Origin: Isoetes taiwanensis
Lineage: Eukaryota > Streptophyta > Lycopodiopsida > Isoetales > Isoetaceae
Length of the DNA stretch: 64,000 nt
NCBI GenBank assembly: GCA_021234155.1
Contig: JAJEKV010000023.1
Location: 4,611,945-4,675,944 of the forward strand
Direction: 5' to 3'
Part shown: in pieces, positions 45,661 to 58,325 of the stretch
How the letters are laid out: each line of letters opens with the position of its first letter
Position numbering within the stretch: the stretch's first letter is position 1
The notes under the pieces: model-generated
Databases searched by the model: none
What the model was told of the DNA's origin: nothing
What the model saw: the letters and a program-made list of their open reading frames with translations, nothing else
Made by a program: the position numbers and the translations under genes

Positions 45661-48600
45661 TCCATAGATTTATATAAAATGAACATGCATAGATTTACAG
45701 ATATATAGATTTATATAAAAAGAAGAATGTTGATACATAAATTTTTTTTTGTAGCAAAATTTGTTTTGCCGCCATTGATATCCAAACAAATTTACAAGAT
45801 TTATACATTCCTCAGATCCATGTATCCAGACATTTGCCACAAATCCAACCCAATTGAACAAAACTTAAGCGCTGTCTATATCCAAGCCTATTTGCCACAA
45901 ATCTAATCGATTTGTTAGAAGGCAAAGCCGAAGCAACATGATAAAAAATTTGACAACTCCAGCAGAGCTGAATACAAAAATGATCTGACATAGAATAGAT
46001 TGGAAGCTCCAAGAACGGGAAAAGAGGTGGAATCTAGAAGATGGGGTAGAAATAAAAGGTAGATAAGACCTTAAGTAAGGTATCCGCCTCCCGGCAGAGC
46101 CCGCCACATGCATTTGCAAACGTGTCGTAATAGAAGATTTGGCAAAGCAAAATTGCAACTAAAACCATTGTGCAAAGAACAAAACTTGCAAGTAACCCAC
46201 AATTTTTGGACTCCAAGATTATTTTAAGCCAAGCTTTTCAAACAGAAATATTCGGATGTAGATTTTGCGTGCACTTGCCTCATATCTATGATATCGGGTC
46301 CCGTGGTCACATCCGGCGTGCTAAGATCTTCAATCTCATCTGCACAAAGCTTCAAAAAGGTGAGAAACTATAAGTTAATGAATCGAAAATATGGAGCAGA
46401 TCTGAGCAGCTAAAGACCTGGTTTGGTTTTGGTCAGATGGTCCCAAACAGAGGGCCCTTTTCCGCCCTCATGTGCAGCCCCTTCGAACTGGATATGGAGG
46501 TTTTTTTTATGAGGAATTAAGAAGAAAGGAAAGTAATTTTAACAGAAAGCAATAGTATTCTGTCTCAATTGCAGCGGAAGCATTGGAGTTCCTTTGCTGT
46601 AAGATTACACTGCTTCAGCTGTTAAGACTACACTGCTTCAGCTGTTAAGATTACAAAGCTAAATCGGCTTGTGGCTTTGACGATTATACTACTCCAGCTA
46701 ACACTAATCCAGGCATTTGGAGCGGTAAAATTCCTATTGTGTTGGCCCTGACCAAATCCAGGCAGATTCCGGAGGCAACTTCCTGCAGACAGATTCTGGA
46801 GGCAACATCCTATCGGCCTGGTACCCATCTAACCATGATTAGGCCAATAATCTGATGTAGCCGCAGTTGTTAACAAAGTTACCATGTTTCGTTCTGAAGT
46901 TCAATTCATTCTTAGAGTAAGCTGAAGCATGTAGCCTTTTGTTGGGCCATAATTCCAGCCAAGATTTGTTTTGATCAAGATTAAATGACAGAGTAGTTAA
47001 GAACGAACCAAATTGGCGGAAAAACGAAGTTTTTATTGGGCATTTTGGTGCGTGCACGCGAAAAGCCGGGCAAATACCTTGAATTTTGGACATGTGAGAT
47101 GGTCGGGGGATGCTTTAGGGCTAATCCCGTGGAAGATTTTTGGCTCCCCCCCCGCAAAGACGTCTTTGAGCAACCGATTCTTGCGGACTTTACGCGCAGG
47201 CTATGGAGAAATGGTAATGATGCAGCTCTAGTGCAAAATTCATAGCTAGAAATTTTCCTAAAGAAGGTGAGGAGACCGGACACGCAAAGCAAAGCTCAAA
47301 AACCCTCGAATCGCCAAAGCTCGTCGCCTATGGCCTCTGCAATCACAAACCCGCCCTCATGCGGAGGAGCCATTTTTCAGTGGAGCTTTCCTTTGGCCAA
47401 GCTCTTGAAGAGCTCTTCCCCGCTTTTGGAACGCTTTGGATCAAGATGGAGGCAAAGTGGAGATGACAAGGCGGCCGACTTCCGCCATAGCCGCAGCTCC
47501 AAAGAATGGACAACTCCGCAAAGACGTTTTCCCTTATTCAATCTCGAAGTTTCTACCTCGGAATTGGCAAAATGCATTACCCAATCCCCCGAATAATCGG
47601 TATCACACTACGCTTTGGCACGATCCGAACATAGAAGAACGGAAGAACAGGGATAGAAGCGGCAAAGCGGGAAGGAGGAAGATGATCGGGCGTAATAGAA
47701 TAGAAAGACAAAGGGCTTTCCGCCTCTCCGCCATAACATGTTCCATCGAAAACTCAAAAACAAAAAGGACCAATCAGATTGAAGGGCTTGGATCCAAATC
47801 CGGAGCCCTTGATTATGTTTTTGATATCAACGGCCATAAATCCTTTAAACTAAACACAAATTTACCATGCCTAAAGATTTATAGCAATACATGTATAACA
47901 TCAAATAATTACAAACACGGGTATAAATTCATCACGGTTATTATAAGTGAAACTTCTTCCTTTTTTTGGGTTGCTCAGAGGGGGGCAACCCTCTTGTTGG
48001 AGGGTGGAGGACGATAGAAGGTTTTGCTTTATTTTAAGTATAATATGCCATAGAAAATTCTGTATAGGCAGTTGTGATTGATTGTGCTTTTTTAGGGTTT
48101 TGTGAGACTTAGTGACACTTAGATGGCCAAGATTCATTTGGGATGACAGAGGCATCGGCGAGGGCGGCATCAGCGGGCAGCGGCACGGGCGTCTGTAATA
48201 TCTTCTACAATAATGGGAATCTTTGTTTTCCCCTAAGTTTTAAGAATTTTGCGTAAGCAAGAGATGAAATTTTTGTCAAACTCCCAATACTGAAACGGAT
48301 GTAGACATGGCGCCAATCTTCCCGGCGCGGGGAGTGAAATCGAAATTGTCAAGAGCTTTTGCAGCCAACCGGTTGAGAAATCCTAAAAAATCTCGCGATT
48401 CTTGTATGGGGCTTAGATGTTGGTGTGTCGGGGAGCATCGCCGCCTTCTAATTGACCATAGCTATCCCTTGCGCTCCCAAATTCCAATTCCTTCCATTTC
48501 CGACAGCCTTCGTTTTTTTCCCGTTCTTCCTCCCGAAAAGAGCAAAGATCTTAATGTTTGTTAATATGCTCTCGTTTGAATGCAAACATGGTTGGATTTG

Positions 48601-50934
48601 TTTGATTGAGAGGCAAACATGGCCTTTTGCAGCAGATGGGTAATTAAAGTGCCCCACAAGAGCAGATTGAAGTGGAAAACAGAGCAATCAAGGGCAACTT
48701 GGGATGCATTAGTATCAAACTAGAAAAACACGGTGTTATGGGCTTATTCCCAAGATTTAGTTCCATCAACGGCCTCTCTCACCGTCTGCATAGCCCCAAT
48801 GACCCACAAAACAAACCATTCATTTCTTACCGTGGAAGGTAACATGCTGCTTTGGTTTAGAATCCGTTTTTTCATCTAAGCAGGTCTAATCTGACAAATT
48901 TCCGAAGGAATTCTCACATTTCAATTCAAAATAGGAGTCCTGGGTCATCTTGCTCCTGGGTACTCTGTTTTCTGTTTCAAATTTGCTTGACCATTTAGGC
49001 TTTCCTGTTGCATAATCTAGCTTCTTTGCATTAATATTGAAATGCCTTAATCTAATCAATGGGATATAAGACATAATCTCTCCGGCTCTACTAGTTATAT
49101 AGCAATTCTCAAGATCCTACGATTTTAAATTGGGTGCACCTAAGGTGAGACAGATACACAGGACTCGCAGACCTTCAAAACCCAGATTCAATTTGAACCG
49201 CCCACTTCCGTCAAACTCATAAGCTTTTACTATTTAATCTATTTGTTAGAGAAAATACAAATCATGGAATGCTACACAAAATATGACATGAACCCAAGAT
49301 GGGTGTCGGGGCCTACCATATAAACTATCAAAGGACAAGCACAATTCAAATACTGTGGTTTCAAGGTGCGACAAAGGGAGTTAATGCAATTGTTGATCTT
49401 GAATCGTACCAAACAAGAATGATGCATTAGCCTTCTGAGCCCTTCATGTAAATCTATACATTCTATAAGATGGTTGTGGTATCTAGAGCCACATGACTTC
49501 TAATAACTATAGAAGAAGGCACATATAAAAAGAGCAAATAATAAACATGTATGCAACAAGTTTAGTGACAAATTGAATAATTTGAGGGGAATAGAAACCC
49601 CTAACAATGCACAAAGCAAATAAGGCGAGAGTCACCACTAGCCATCCATAACAAGGCTATTGGACATGACAATGGATGTCGAACCCGTGGAAATACTAAC
49701 CCATATGAGATATTACTAAGTTTCCATGAAAAATCCCCTGGTTACCTCATGTTTCAATATTGAATTCACAACGTGTCTTGAATATCAAGCTTCTCGAAAA
49801 GCATCACGTATGCATAATAAGAAGAGTGTAGAGAAATCATCAAAACCCGACATCCATGTCCTAAGCAATACTAAAGAGAATTTTAAAATTATTTTATAAC
49901 AAGCTACTATGATATGCATATTATGTGATTGCATGATCCCATTTATAATGCTTATGGGTCTAGGGGTGAAAGGCAACAAGGACCACTAAATTTTTGGATG
50001 ACCCATTTTCCGAACCTAGCCTATGCTATTATTTTGTTAAAAGACTCATTCTAACAAGAAGAGGAGGAATAACCAAAAAATTGGTTTATGAGATACGTAA
50101 CCAATACTAACAATGCTATGATATGCAGCAAAATAACTTCACTCCGGAAGGGGTCCCAAAGAGGGGGTTATTCTCCACAAAATCTAGGGGGTCCCAAGTG
50201 GGTGAATATGCTTCTTCTAACAAGTTGCAAATTGCCGAGGCAAATTCTTCATTTTTCTATCCCTTCGTCTTTTGCCATGTCACTCATAGTTGCCATCTCG
50301 CATGCTCATGCCATGTCATCACCTATAACTTTTGTAAAAGTCACATTTTCAAAAAGAAAGAAGTTTGGTTTTCTCTCTTATGGCACCTCATCATTTCCAA
50401 AGTGCCACATCATCTTGCTTGCCACTATTACCTACTTATTACACTAAAGAAATCTCCTTTTCTTTTAATTGACCTAGTCATTTTCTATCTAAAGTGCATA
50501 AATGCTTAGTCATCATGCCACATAGCACACTATCCAAAGGAATGCCATGTCACCATAGTTCTCTAGGCAAATTTCTTTGCTTTTCCACCCGCTCATCTTT
50601 TGCCACCTCAAAGACTCATCTTTACCACCTCATCATACACATGCCATGTCATCTTCCATAATTTTTGCAAAGAACAAATTTTGCAATCTCTCATAGCAAC
50701 CATTCGTATTTTATATGCTTCAAAATTTTCAAAATAAACTAGTCCAAACTCATATTGCGACATTTGCATGTTGTTTGAGACTATTCTTGATTGTGTGTTT
50801 TGCAAATCAAGTGCACAAATTTGACCACTTGCCCCATATCACAACTCCTTTTGGCACACCTCAGCCTTTGGAATTTCTCAAAAACTCCATTAGCAACTCA
50901 AAATCCTCATTTATTTTGGCTTTCATTGACCAAA
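45661..50934. other. CACTA interior, unrecognised cargo
   Basis: About 5.3 kb without a coding family I can name. Several open frames of 60-190 codons occur between 46,990 and 48,560, in GC-richer sequence than the rest. Examples are 47436-48017 on the plus strand, and a minus-strand frame at 46216-46034 that starts MESKNCGLLASFVLCTMVLV, resembling a membrane anchor. They could be captured host exons. I found no transposase. Confidence 0.35.
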
Positions 50935-51675
50935 TTTTGCACCGACTTTGAACTCGAATATCTCGTAGATCCGAGCTCGAATTGGCCAAAGTTTTCACCA
51001 TTGCTTTCCAACAACTTTTCTCTCAGTGTGAGTAATCAATAATCAAGAATCAATTTATCTCCGCGATGCCACCTCGATTTGAGTAATGCTACCATTTTCT
51101 AGAAATGGGAAAGGTATGAACATATGAACTTTTGAGCTATCCTATTGAAATTTTCTTGTATAGATTGATCGCCTTAAGTGATCTGGAGGTTCTAACCCCA
51201 ATTTGACCATAGTTTCAAGTTGGCTTCTTGTGTTTGATTGTTAAGCCAGCCTGGGTTGAGGGTCAACATTATATTAGGACATATTTAAACCTGTGTTAGT
51301 TGAAGTTGTGCAAAAAAACTACTTGATGATCCAAAAAACTACTTGCTGATTTTCTGTGACAGTTCACTGACAAAATTTCGGATCCACTTTAAACTCGTTT
51401 TTCTCCATCATCCCAGTTCCAAATTCGGCAAAGTTTTTTCCCACATGTTCCTACAACTTTTTCTCGATAGTCTTTTAAAATTCATGCAAAATTGTTTAGT
51501 TAAACTCGAGATATCATCATTTGAGTGTATTGAGACATTGTTTTGTTCCAAGGTAGTGCATCGCCAAATTTTCCTCCAACTTTGAACTCAATTTTCTCAT
51601 ACATTTCAGATCCAAATTGAGCCAAATTTTTTCATACATTTCACTACAACTTTTCGCTGGTTCTCCTCCAAAAAT
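50935..51675. repeat. degenerate repeats, three spaced units
   Basis: Three related segments (about 50935-51030, 51365-51470, 51555-51670) share the order AAATTTTGCACC / ACTTTGAACTC / TTTCTC / CAAATT.GCCAAAGTTTT / CAACAACTTTTTCTC. The spacing is uneven and identity is modest. Confidence 0.5.
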
Positions 51676-51880
51676 CATTTGAACAAGATCAACGCAGCTC
51701 GAGATATTTAGATCTGAGTGCAACTACCTCATTTTGCTTTAGGGATCCTCATGTAATTGATGCCTTTTTGCATACATTTGGATAAAGATTGGTTGCCTTA
51801 AATCCTGACAGTAATGCGCTTGCTGCTCTCTTTTTGTTTGGATCCCATAGGCCAATTTGTCTCCGTGAACGATAAAAAAT

Positions 51881-51912
51881 CTATTCTGTTCTATTCTATT
51901 CTATTCTATTCT
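51881..51912. repeat. (CTATT)n microsatellite
   Basis: Six pentanucleotide units with one T-to-G variant near the start. Confidence 0.9.
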
Positions 51913-52422
51913 TAAACAACCTGGAGGTTCTAACACACCATATCCATATAAAAGCATGCATATGAACTAACACACCTAAGAAGTGTCACCTTATATACGC
52001 GTATCCCACAATGATTTAGTGGCCATGGGAGAGGAAGACAAGCCACATGAGTAAAGTTTTTAGAATGCATTAGAAATTATGACAAGGTCAATAATTCCAA
52101 CTCTTTTGAGCGCTTCTATTCAAGACAATCTGTATACAATTAGCTCTTGATTTCTAATTGCCACAATGGAAGGAAAATAGATCCAAACCCATGTAATAAG
52201 ATGGTTCCTATTGCTTTGCGTCTTCAACTGCAACTTCTTGACCATGTCCCAAGTGCAAACGACCAAAACTCGATCTCCATAACGTAAACCCTACAATAAC
52301 CTAGCACCACATATGGTTTACGTTTCAGAGGTCGAAACGTGGTTGTTTTACGGATAACCAGGTTGCGATAACTATGTGCAGCACCATTTTTTTAACATAC
52401 ATGCAATCCAATCATTACGGTT

Positions 52423-52964
52423 TGGAGCCTAGGTGGCGGTTTGAGCCACCTTGGCATGTTGGAGCCCACGTGGCATGGTTGAGCCAGCCTTGGCATGTTG
52501 GAGCCTAGGTGGCGTGTTGGAGCCTAGGTGGCATGTTTGAGCCACCTCGGCATGTTGGAGCCTAGGTGGCATTTTGGAGCCCACGTGGCATGTTTGAGCC
52601 ACCTTGGCATGTTGGAGCCTAGGTGGGCATGTTTGAGCCACCTTTTCATGTTGGAGCCTAGGTGGCATGTTTGAGCCACCTAGGCACGCTCGAGCCTAGG
52701 TGGCATGGTTAAGCCACCTAGGCATGTTGGACCCTAGGGCATGTTTGAGCCTAGATGGCGTGTTTGAGCCACCTTGACATGTTGAGCCTAGATGGCGTGT
52801 TTGAGCCTAAGTGGCATGTTGGAGCCTAGGTGGCCACCTTGGCATGTTTGAGCCACCTTGGCATTTTGAGCCACCTTGGCATGTTGGAGCCTAGGTGGCA
52901 TGTTGGAGCCATCTTGGAGATGTTTGAGCCACCTTGGCATGTTTGAGCCTAGGTGGCATGTTGG
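52423..52964. repeat. minisatellite of about 20-bp units, 540 bp
   Basis: Roughly 27 units alternating between GGAGCCTAGGTGGCATGTT and TGAGCCACCTTGGCATGTT. The consensus contains AGCCNNNNTGGCATGTT, with imperfect inverted symmetry (AGCCACC / GGTGGC), so the array could fold. Read on the minus strand it gives PPRLQHAKVAQTC-type repeats, which I regard as incidental. Confidence 0.9.
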
Positions 52965-53590
52965 CTTGCCTTTTCAAATATGTATAGTAAAGCAGTTTTA
53001 GTCTTGGTTTTTGATGTTGGGTTATGGCTGCATATGATTTAGCTGCATGTGCTTCGTTCATTGGAGCTTATTAGGTTCAGGCTTGGGCTTGATCGAACCA
53101 CTGGCATGTGCACGTATTTGCACATTTTGGTGTATCCATTGTTTATACGTGATAATTTAATGGTTTAACAATGGTTAAAACTTAAAAAAAAATACAAAAG
53201 ATTGCACTTAGACAGGGGCATTTTAATAATTCGTCTCAGGGGCAAAACATGGGTATTCTTAGCAGACAGGGGCATTTTAACAATTTGTGAAAATACAGGG
53301 GTATTTTTATAATTTTCCCATAAAATAATGAATTTGCTAGGCGTGGAAAATAAAATAATATTTTATATACGCGTGATTTTTTGTCAAAGGCCGAGATAGA
53401 CACGGCACAGATCTTGATCCGAGTCCTTAGATCTTATTGATCTTTATTTAGCTGTTCAGATTAACTCAAAGATGAATGGTATAGATGTTGATCCTAGTCC
53501 TATGATATTACCGGGCTACTAAAATGAAGGGTATCGAGATTGAAACCGAGATTATCCGGCCATTGTGCATCTTGTGATTCTTTCTCTGCA

Positions 53591-53757
53591 GGCTATGGCG
53601 TTATGCGGTAGCAGAGCAGGCTATGGCGATGGTAGTTCCGGCTGGCTATGGCGATGGTAGTTCCGGCTGGCCATGGCGATGGCAGACCCGGCAGATCCGG
53701 ATGGCTATGGCGATGGCAGATCCGGCAGATGGGCTATGGCGTGCTGGCGATGGCAAA
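53591..53757. repeat. GGCTATGGCGATGG tandem repeats
   Basis: About six units of roughly 28 bp with GGCTATGGCGATGGTAGTTC followed by CGGCT, drifting to GGCAGATCCGGCAGAT variants. GC-rich in an AT-rich element. Confidence 0.85.
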
Positions 53758-53911
53758 CATGTTTTTTCCATTCTAATTTTACCCTAAAAACAGTGGGGCA
53801 AAGATTTTCGCCGTGATTTGATTCTCAAGGAGCTGGGCTTTGCTTGTCCTTCAAGGAATGCAGAAAAAGAGAAAGCAATGAGGGCTTCCGACCCAACTTG
53901 AAGCTCCAACT

Positions 53912-54412
53912 GTGCAAATCCGGCAGTCGACCCTACTTGAAGCTCCATTTGTGTTATTTTCAGATTCGTTGGAGCTGATGTCGTCTTTAATCTCAGGATC
54001 ATCAGCATTTGAATGCCTTACCTGTTTTGTTAAAAGGAAGAATGAGAAGAGGCGACTACTTCATCGGGCGCACCGGGATGCCATTGCTTTTTCCTCTGCA
54101 ACTCCTTCACTGGCCGACCACTACCAAGGTACGCTCTGAATTTTTGTATTGGTTTTGCTTTGCTTTTGTGTTGCTGCCTGCTAATTTCATGCCTTGCAGT
54201 GCTCTGCAGAATGAAATGCCGGCCGAAAAATTTGGACAGTTGTTATTTCTAAGACTTATTTCAATCTCAATGTCCCTCTGCTGAAGGCCTCCAGCCATGT
54301 TCATGGCATCTCTGACAGTTTTACGGTAATGACCCTTCAAGATCAGGTTAATGAGTTTCAAAGGCCATTGCAAAATCCAGAAGATTATCATACATCTGGA
54401 ATCTTGTAAACA
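53912..54412 (+). other. possible captured host exons inside CACTA
   Basis: A plus-strand frame at 53912-54128 with KRKNEKRRLLHRAHRDAIAF runs to a GT donor (gtacgc at 54130). After an AG at about 54199 (ttgcag) comes a second segment, which reopens as a frame to 54412 with SKTYFNLNVPLLKASSHVHG and FQRPLQNPEDYHTSGIL. The exon-like borders and peptide quality suggest host gene fragments carried by the transposon. I do not recognise the gene. Confidence 0.25.
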
Positions 54413-54729
54413 GATTGCAAATACAGTCTTTTAGAGGTCCAGTGGTTGAATAATAAAGACAAGAACAGAATGGTTTGAATGATTTGTATTTTATTTCCTT
54501 CTGTTTCTTTCATTCAATAAGGATGATCATATTATTTGTCTCAATGCCTTTGTTTTACTATGAAGAATTCAAAATATTCACAATATACCTTCGTTTACAA
54601 TCAAGAATTCGAAATATTCAAAATATATGAATGTCTTGACTATTGAATAAGAGCTAAACAACAACAAATACAATCCCCAAAGATAAAAGGAATAGGTTTG
54701 GTTTTTTGATTGAAACAATGTTAGGAAAT

Positions 54730-56220
54730 TAAAAAAAAAAAGCATATCTCTTTTTTAAGGAAACAACGTTAGTAATTTAAAAAAACAACGTTAGATTGCT
54801 TTAAAGCACATATATTTTTGAAGGAAACAATGGTAGGTTGCTTAAAAACAATATATAGAAACCAAATTTTTACCCTAAAAAACCACACAAGTTTTCTACC
54901 TGTAATAACTACACTTAAAAACTACACCTTTCTACATGTGGATATTTTTCTAAACTATGTTATTATATAGTAAAAACAACACTTGAAAACAACTACTATT
55001 CACGCGGATATTCTGTTAAACCACATGTTGATTTTTTAGTAAAAACAACTACTATCTTCAAAAACCATATGTTGATATTCTGTAAAAACACATGTTACAA
55101 AAAAAACAACACCTAAAAACAATGCATTGATTTTTTTTCAAAAGGCTGTCAATTTTCTATGCATAGACTTTTTAGCCAAAAACTACACGTTGTTTCTAGC
55201 ATTTTCGGAACAATACAACAGGTGGGCTTTAAGTGTTGTTTTTCTTCAAAAAAAGACAATAAAAAAAACTACACATAGAGCTTAAATTTGGGGTTAGTGT
55301 GATGCTCATTCTCTTGTAGTGGTTGGATCTAACCGTTGAAGTTATTTTTTTCACTTAATGTAAAACAATACGATACATTCCCAAAGTTGAGCACACAAAC
55401 AATATTCCAGGTGGTGGAGCTTTGCTTAAGAAATATCCTCAAAAAAACCATACTTCCTTAAGAAATAGCTGCGTAAAAACTACGCCACTTCAGAAAATCA
55501 CACTTCTGTAAAAAAAAAAAAAAAAAAAAACCACTTAAAAACTACACTAAAAACCACACATCAAAAAACCATACTTACTTTAAAAAATAGCTACGTGAAA
55601 AAACTATACCTAGTTATATAAACCACAAAAAAAAAATCATTATTTCCTTAAAAATAGCTTCTTAAACACTACACCTAGTTATAAACTACACCACTTCTAA
55701 AACTATACTTCATTAAAAAAAAATAGCCACTTAAAAACTACACCCGCTTATAAACCACACTTCAAAAACCATACTTCTTAAAAAAAACAACTATTTAAAA
55801 ACTACACCCACTTATAAACGACACCTCAAAAAACAACACTTCGATTAAAAAAAATCATACCACTTCAGAAAACCATACTTCCTTAAAAAACAACCACTTA
55901 AAAACTATACCTCCTTATAAACCACACTTCAAAAAACTATACTTCCATAAAAAACGACTCTTAAAAACTACACCTAATTATAAATTACACCTCAAAAAAC
56001 AACACCTTCTTAAAAACAACACCCCCTCAAAAAAATAAGCAACACTTCTTTAAAAAAAACGACACCTCAAAAAACGACCACACCTTCAAAAAAAAAAACT
56101 ATAGCTCCATAAAAAAAACTACACCGCCTCCTTAATAAACCACACCTCCACATAACCACATGTAGATTTTTTGGAACAACGACATGTTGTCTTTTTGTTA
56201 CTGTTGTTTTTAGGTGTGGT
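54730..56220. repeat. CACTA right subterminal repeats
   Basis: About 1.5 kb of diverged AAAAACTACACC, AAAACCATACTTC and ACCACACTTCAAAAA words. They are the inverse of the GTGTAGTTTTT-type words at the left end, and so consistent with subterminal inverted motifs of one CACTA element. Confidence 0.75.
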
Positions 56221-56244
56221 CCCAGAATTGGGGTGGTAGTGAGA

Positions 56245-57890
56245 GCGTGAAGCTTTGGGTCTCATTTTCTGTGTCCAACGCTTCCGTCACTACCTTTTGG
56301 GTAGTCAAATCAAGTTCTTTGTGGACCACCAAGCACTCCTTTATTTGATCAACAAATCCACGCCCACGGGCCGCATTGCTCGTTGGGTCCTTCTTCTCCA
56401 AGAATTTGCCCCTTTTGAAATTCTTCACAAGGCCGGCAAATCTCATGTGGTCCCGGATTATCTTTCACGCATCCACACAGATGATCCCTCCACTGGAGTC
56501 TCAGACGCCTTTCCTGACGCTCAACTCTTTTTAGTCACGGCCACACCACATTGGTTCCATGATTTTCAGCAGTACCTCCTCACCGGTGCCCTTCCACCCG
56601 AGGACACGACGCCTTCTCCCGCCAAGCGGCAATCCCGTCGACATCAATTTTCCGTGAGGTCCCGTGACTACACCATGGTTGCAGGACATCTCTACAAAAA
56701 GGGTAAGGATACCATCCTTCGACGCTGTGTTCTACCTCATGAAGTTCCAGATATTGTTCGAGAAGCTCATCAAGGGCTAGGTGGTGGTCATTTTCATGGT
56801 GACACCACGGCCCGAAAAATCCTTCTAGCTGGGTATTTTTGGCCCACGCTCTTCAAAGACGCCACGCCCACGCCCAAGACGCGTGTGACGCTTGCCGGCC
56901 GGGTGGGGCGACCCACCGGACCGCGGACGCTCTTCCCTTGACGCCGGGCCGCCACGCGCACTTCCCTTCAAAGCAAATGGGGAATGGATTTTGTGGGACC
57001 CATAGATCCTCCCCGCGGCACACCCGTGCCGCTACATTCCCGGTTCTCACCGACCACGCTACCAAATGGGCGGAAGCTTTGCGACTTCCGCACAACACCG
57101 CGGCAAAGCACGCCTAGGGTCCTCTATCAACAAATCATCACGCGATTCGCTGCCCCACCGAGCTGGTCGATGATCGTGGTGTCCACTTTATCAATCATAC
57201 CATCAAGGAGCTGACGGATTATCTCCTGATACATCATCACAAGAGCACACCTTACTATCCTCAAGGTAATGGTTTGGCAGAAAGCACCAACTCTGGTCAC
57301 CATTCTCAAGAAAATTTGTGACGCTTCACGCACAGACTGGCAAACAAAACTTCCTACTGTTCTTTGGGCCTACAATACTTGTTTCAAAATTGCTACAGGT
57401 CACACTCCTTTCAAATTGGTTTATGGTCGTCGAAGCTCTCATGCCGTTTGAATACATCCTTCCAACACTCCGTTTTCAATCCGGCTATCGCTCATAATCC
57501 ACCGGCCGCACTCAAAGAAAGGGTCTATCAATTAGAGCAGTTGGATGAACTTGAAGGGATGCTTATATTCGTGTTCTTCATGGACAACAGTTGCAAAAAT
57601 CTTTACATGACAAACGTTTGAAGACAAAAAAACATTCAAAGAAGGCGATTTGGTTCTTCTTTATGATTTCTCGGTAAAAATTTTCCGGGTAAACTTAAGT
57701 TTCGTTGGTTTGGCCCTTATCAAATTGTTCAAGTGGTTCGACCTAACGTTTTTCCAACCGGCCGAAGTTAGATGGCACTCCATTACCTACATCGGGTTAA
57801 TGGCTTTCGCCTCAAAACATTTCATCACACAGAAAGCGAAAATCAACAAACAGATACAGTTCAAGAAGCAAACACAACCGATAGTGACTA
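56245..57890 (+). pseudogene. gypsy RNase H end and integrase
   Basis: Resumes in frame after the CACTA element with REALGLIFCVQRFRHYLLG and FFVDHQALLYLI (RNase H). The integrase zinc region then has HEVPDIVREAHQG and HFHGDTTARK, with the CDAC half shifted to another frame near 56850. The core has Asp in MDFVGPIDPP (about 56987), Asp in a VDDRGVHF-like reading (about 57168) and Glu in GLAEST (about 57275). WAYNTCFKIATGHTPFKLVYG follows, and the C-terminal part includes HGQQLQKSLHD. At least five frame changes are needed, so it is dead. Confidence 0.8.
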
Positions 57891-58027
57891 AACAGGTGGC
57901 ATATTATATTAAAGGTGGATATTTTTACAAAATGCGGGCACAGCCCAGCTAATTCCGCTATGGGCACTGCCCTAGATACAAAAACGGGCTCAGAGCCCTA
58001 TCTACTACCAACCTAAGAAGAAAAACC
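57891..58027. other. spacer after gypsy pol
   Basis: No sense coding seen. It contains GGGCACAGCCC / GGGCACTGCCC and GGGCTCAGAGCCC short palindromes, which on the minus strand lie just downstream of the antisense frame and could help transcript ending. Confidence 0.3.
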
Positions 58028-58296
58028 CTCTACTCCGGGTTCGGAGCAGAGGTGATGCGGAGGATATGGTAGAGGTTCTGCTCAGGGTCCCAGCGAAGGT
58101 GCAGAACCACCTCCATCCCGTTGGTATTAGGGTCGGGATGTTCAGCCATCCCGGAGCACCAGCCATCCATTCGCAGGCCACGATTGTGGCAGCGCCAGAG
58201 GTCCAGACAGTTCATTTTGCATGTAATCCACTCCTGACAGTTGGTGGGCATAGTGCAACCCTCGTTCAAACCAGCAGCTGCCATGCTAAGCGCCAT
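58028..58296 (-). CDS. antisense short ORF within gypsy element
   Basis: From ATG 58296 (minus strand) an intact frame of about 88 codons ends at TAG near 58029. It is Cys- and Trp-rich: TNCQEWITCKMNCLDLWRC, then NGMEVVLHLRWDPEQNLYHI. It has no match I know. While the sense genes around it are full of breaks, this frame is open throughout. A TATA box (CTATATAAG on the minus strand, 58334-58326) lies about 34 nt upstream, which would give a very short leader; the next ATG, four codons in, would have a more normal one. Some plant gypsy elements (Grande type) carry an antisense gene between pol and the 3' LTR. Whether this is homologous is unknown. Confidence 0.45.
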
Positions 58297-58325
58297 CGAA
58301 TGTCTTCGCTTCACTCCCGGTTCGT

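Larger units (their letters stand above)
44905..56241. mobile_element. CACTA (En/Spm-type) transposon, 11,337 bp
   Basis: Begins CACTACCACCCCAA and ends TTGGGGTGGTAGTG. The inverted similarity runs on imperfectly for about 26 bp (...CTAGGTCCACA against ...CTGGGACCACA). The target duplication is 3 bp, AGA (44902-44904 and 56242-56244), standard for CACTA. Taking it out rejoins gypsy RNase H in frame from YSAT to REALGLIFCVQRF. Both ends have long subterminal arrays built on GTGTAGTTTTT (left) and AAAAACTACAC (right). I saw no En/Spm transposase (TNPD-type) coding sequence in its 11 kb, so it is probably non-autonomous and filled with other DNA. Confidence 0.9.

Noticed and set aside
47436-48017. 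193-codon plus-strand ORF in the CACTA interior
   Set aside because: No recognisable domain, overlapped by open frames in other phases and on the other strand; kept only as part of a possible cargo region.
52429-52668. Minus-strand repeat protein with PPRLQHAKVAQTC units
   Set aside because: Produced by the minisatellite; unit length drifts and the frame does not persist across the array.
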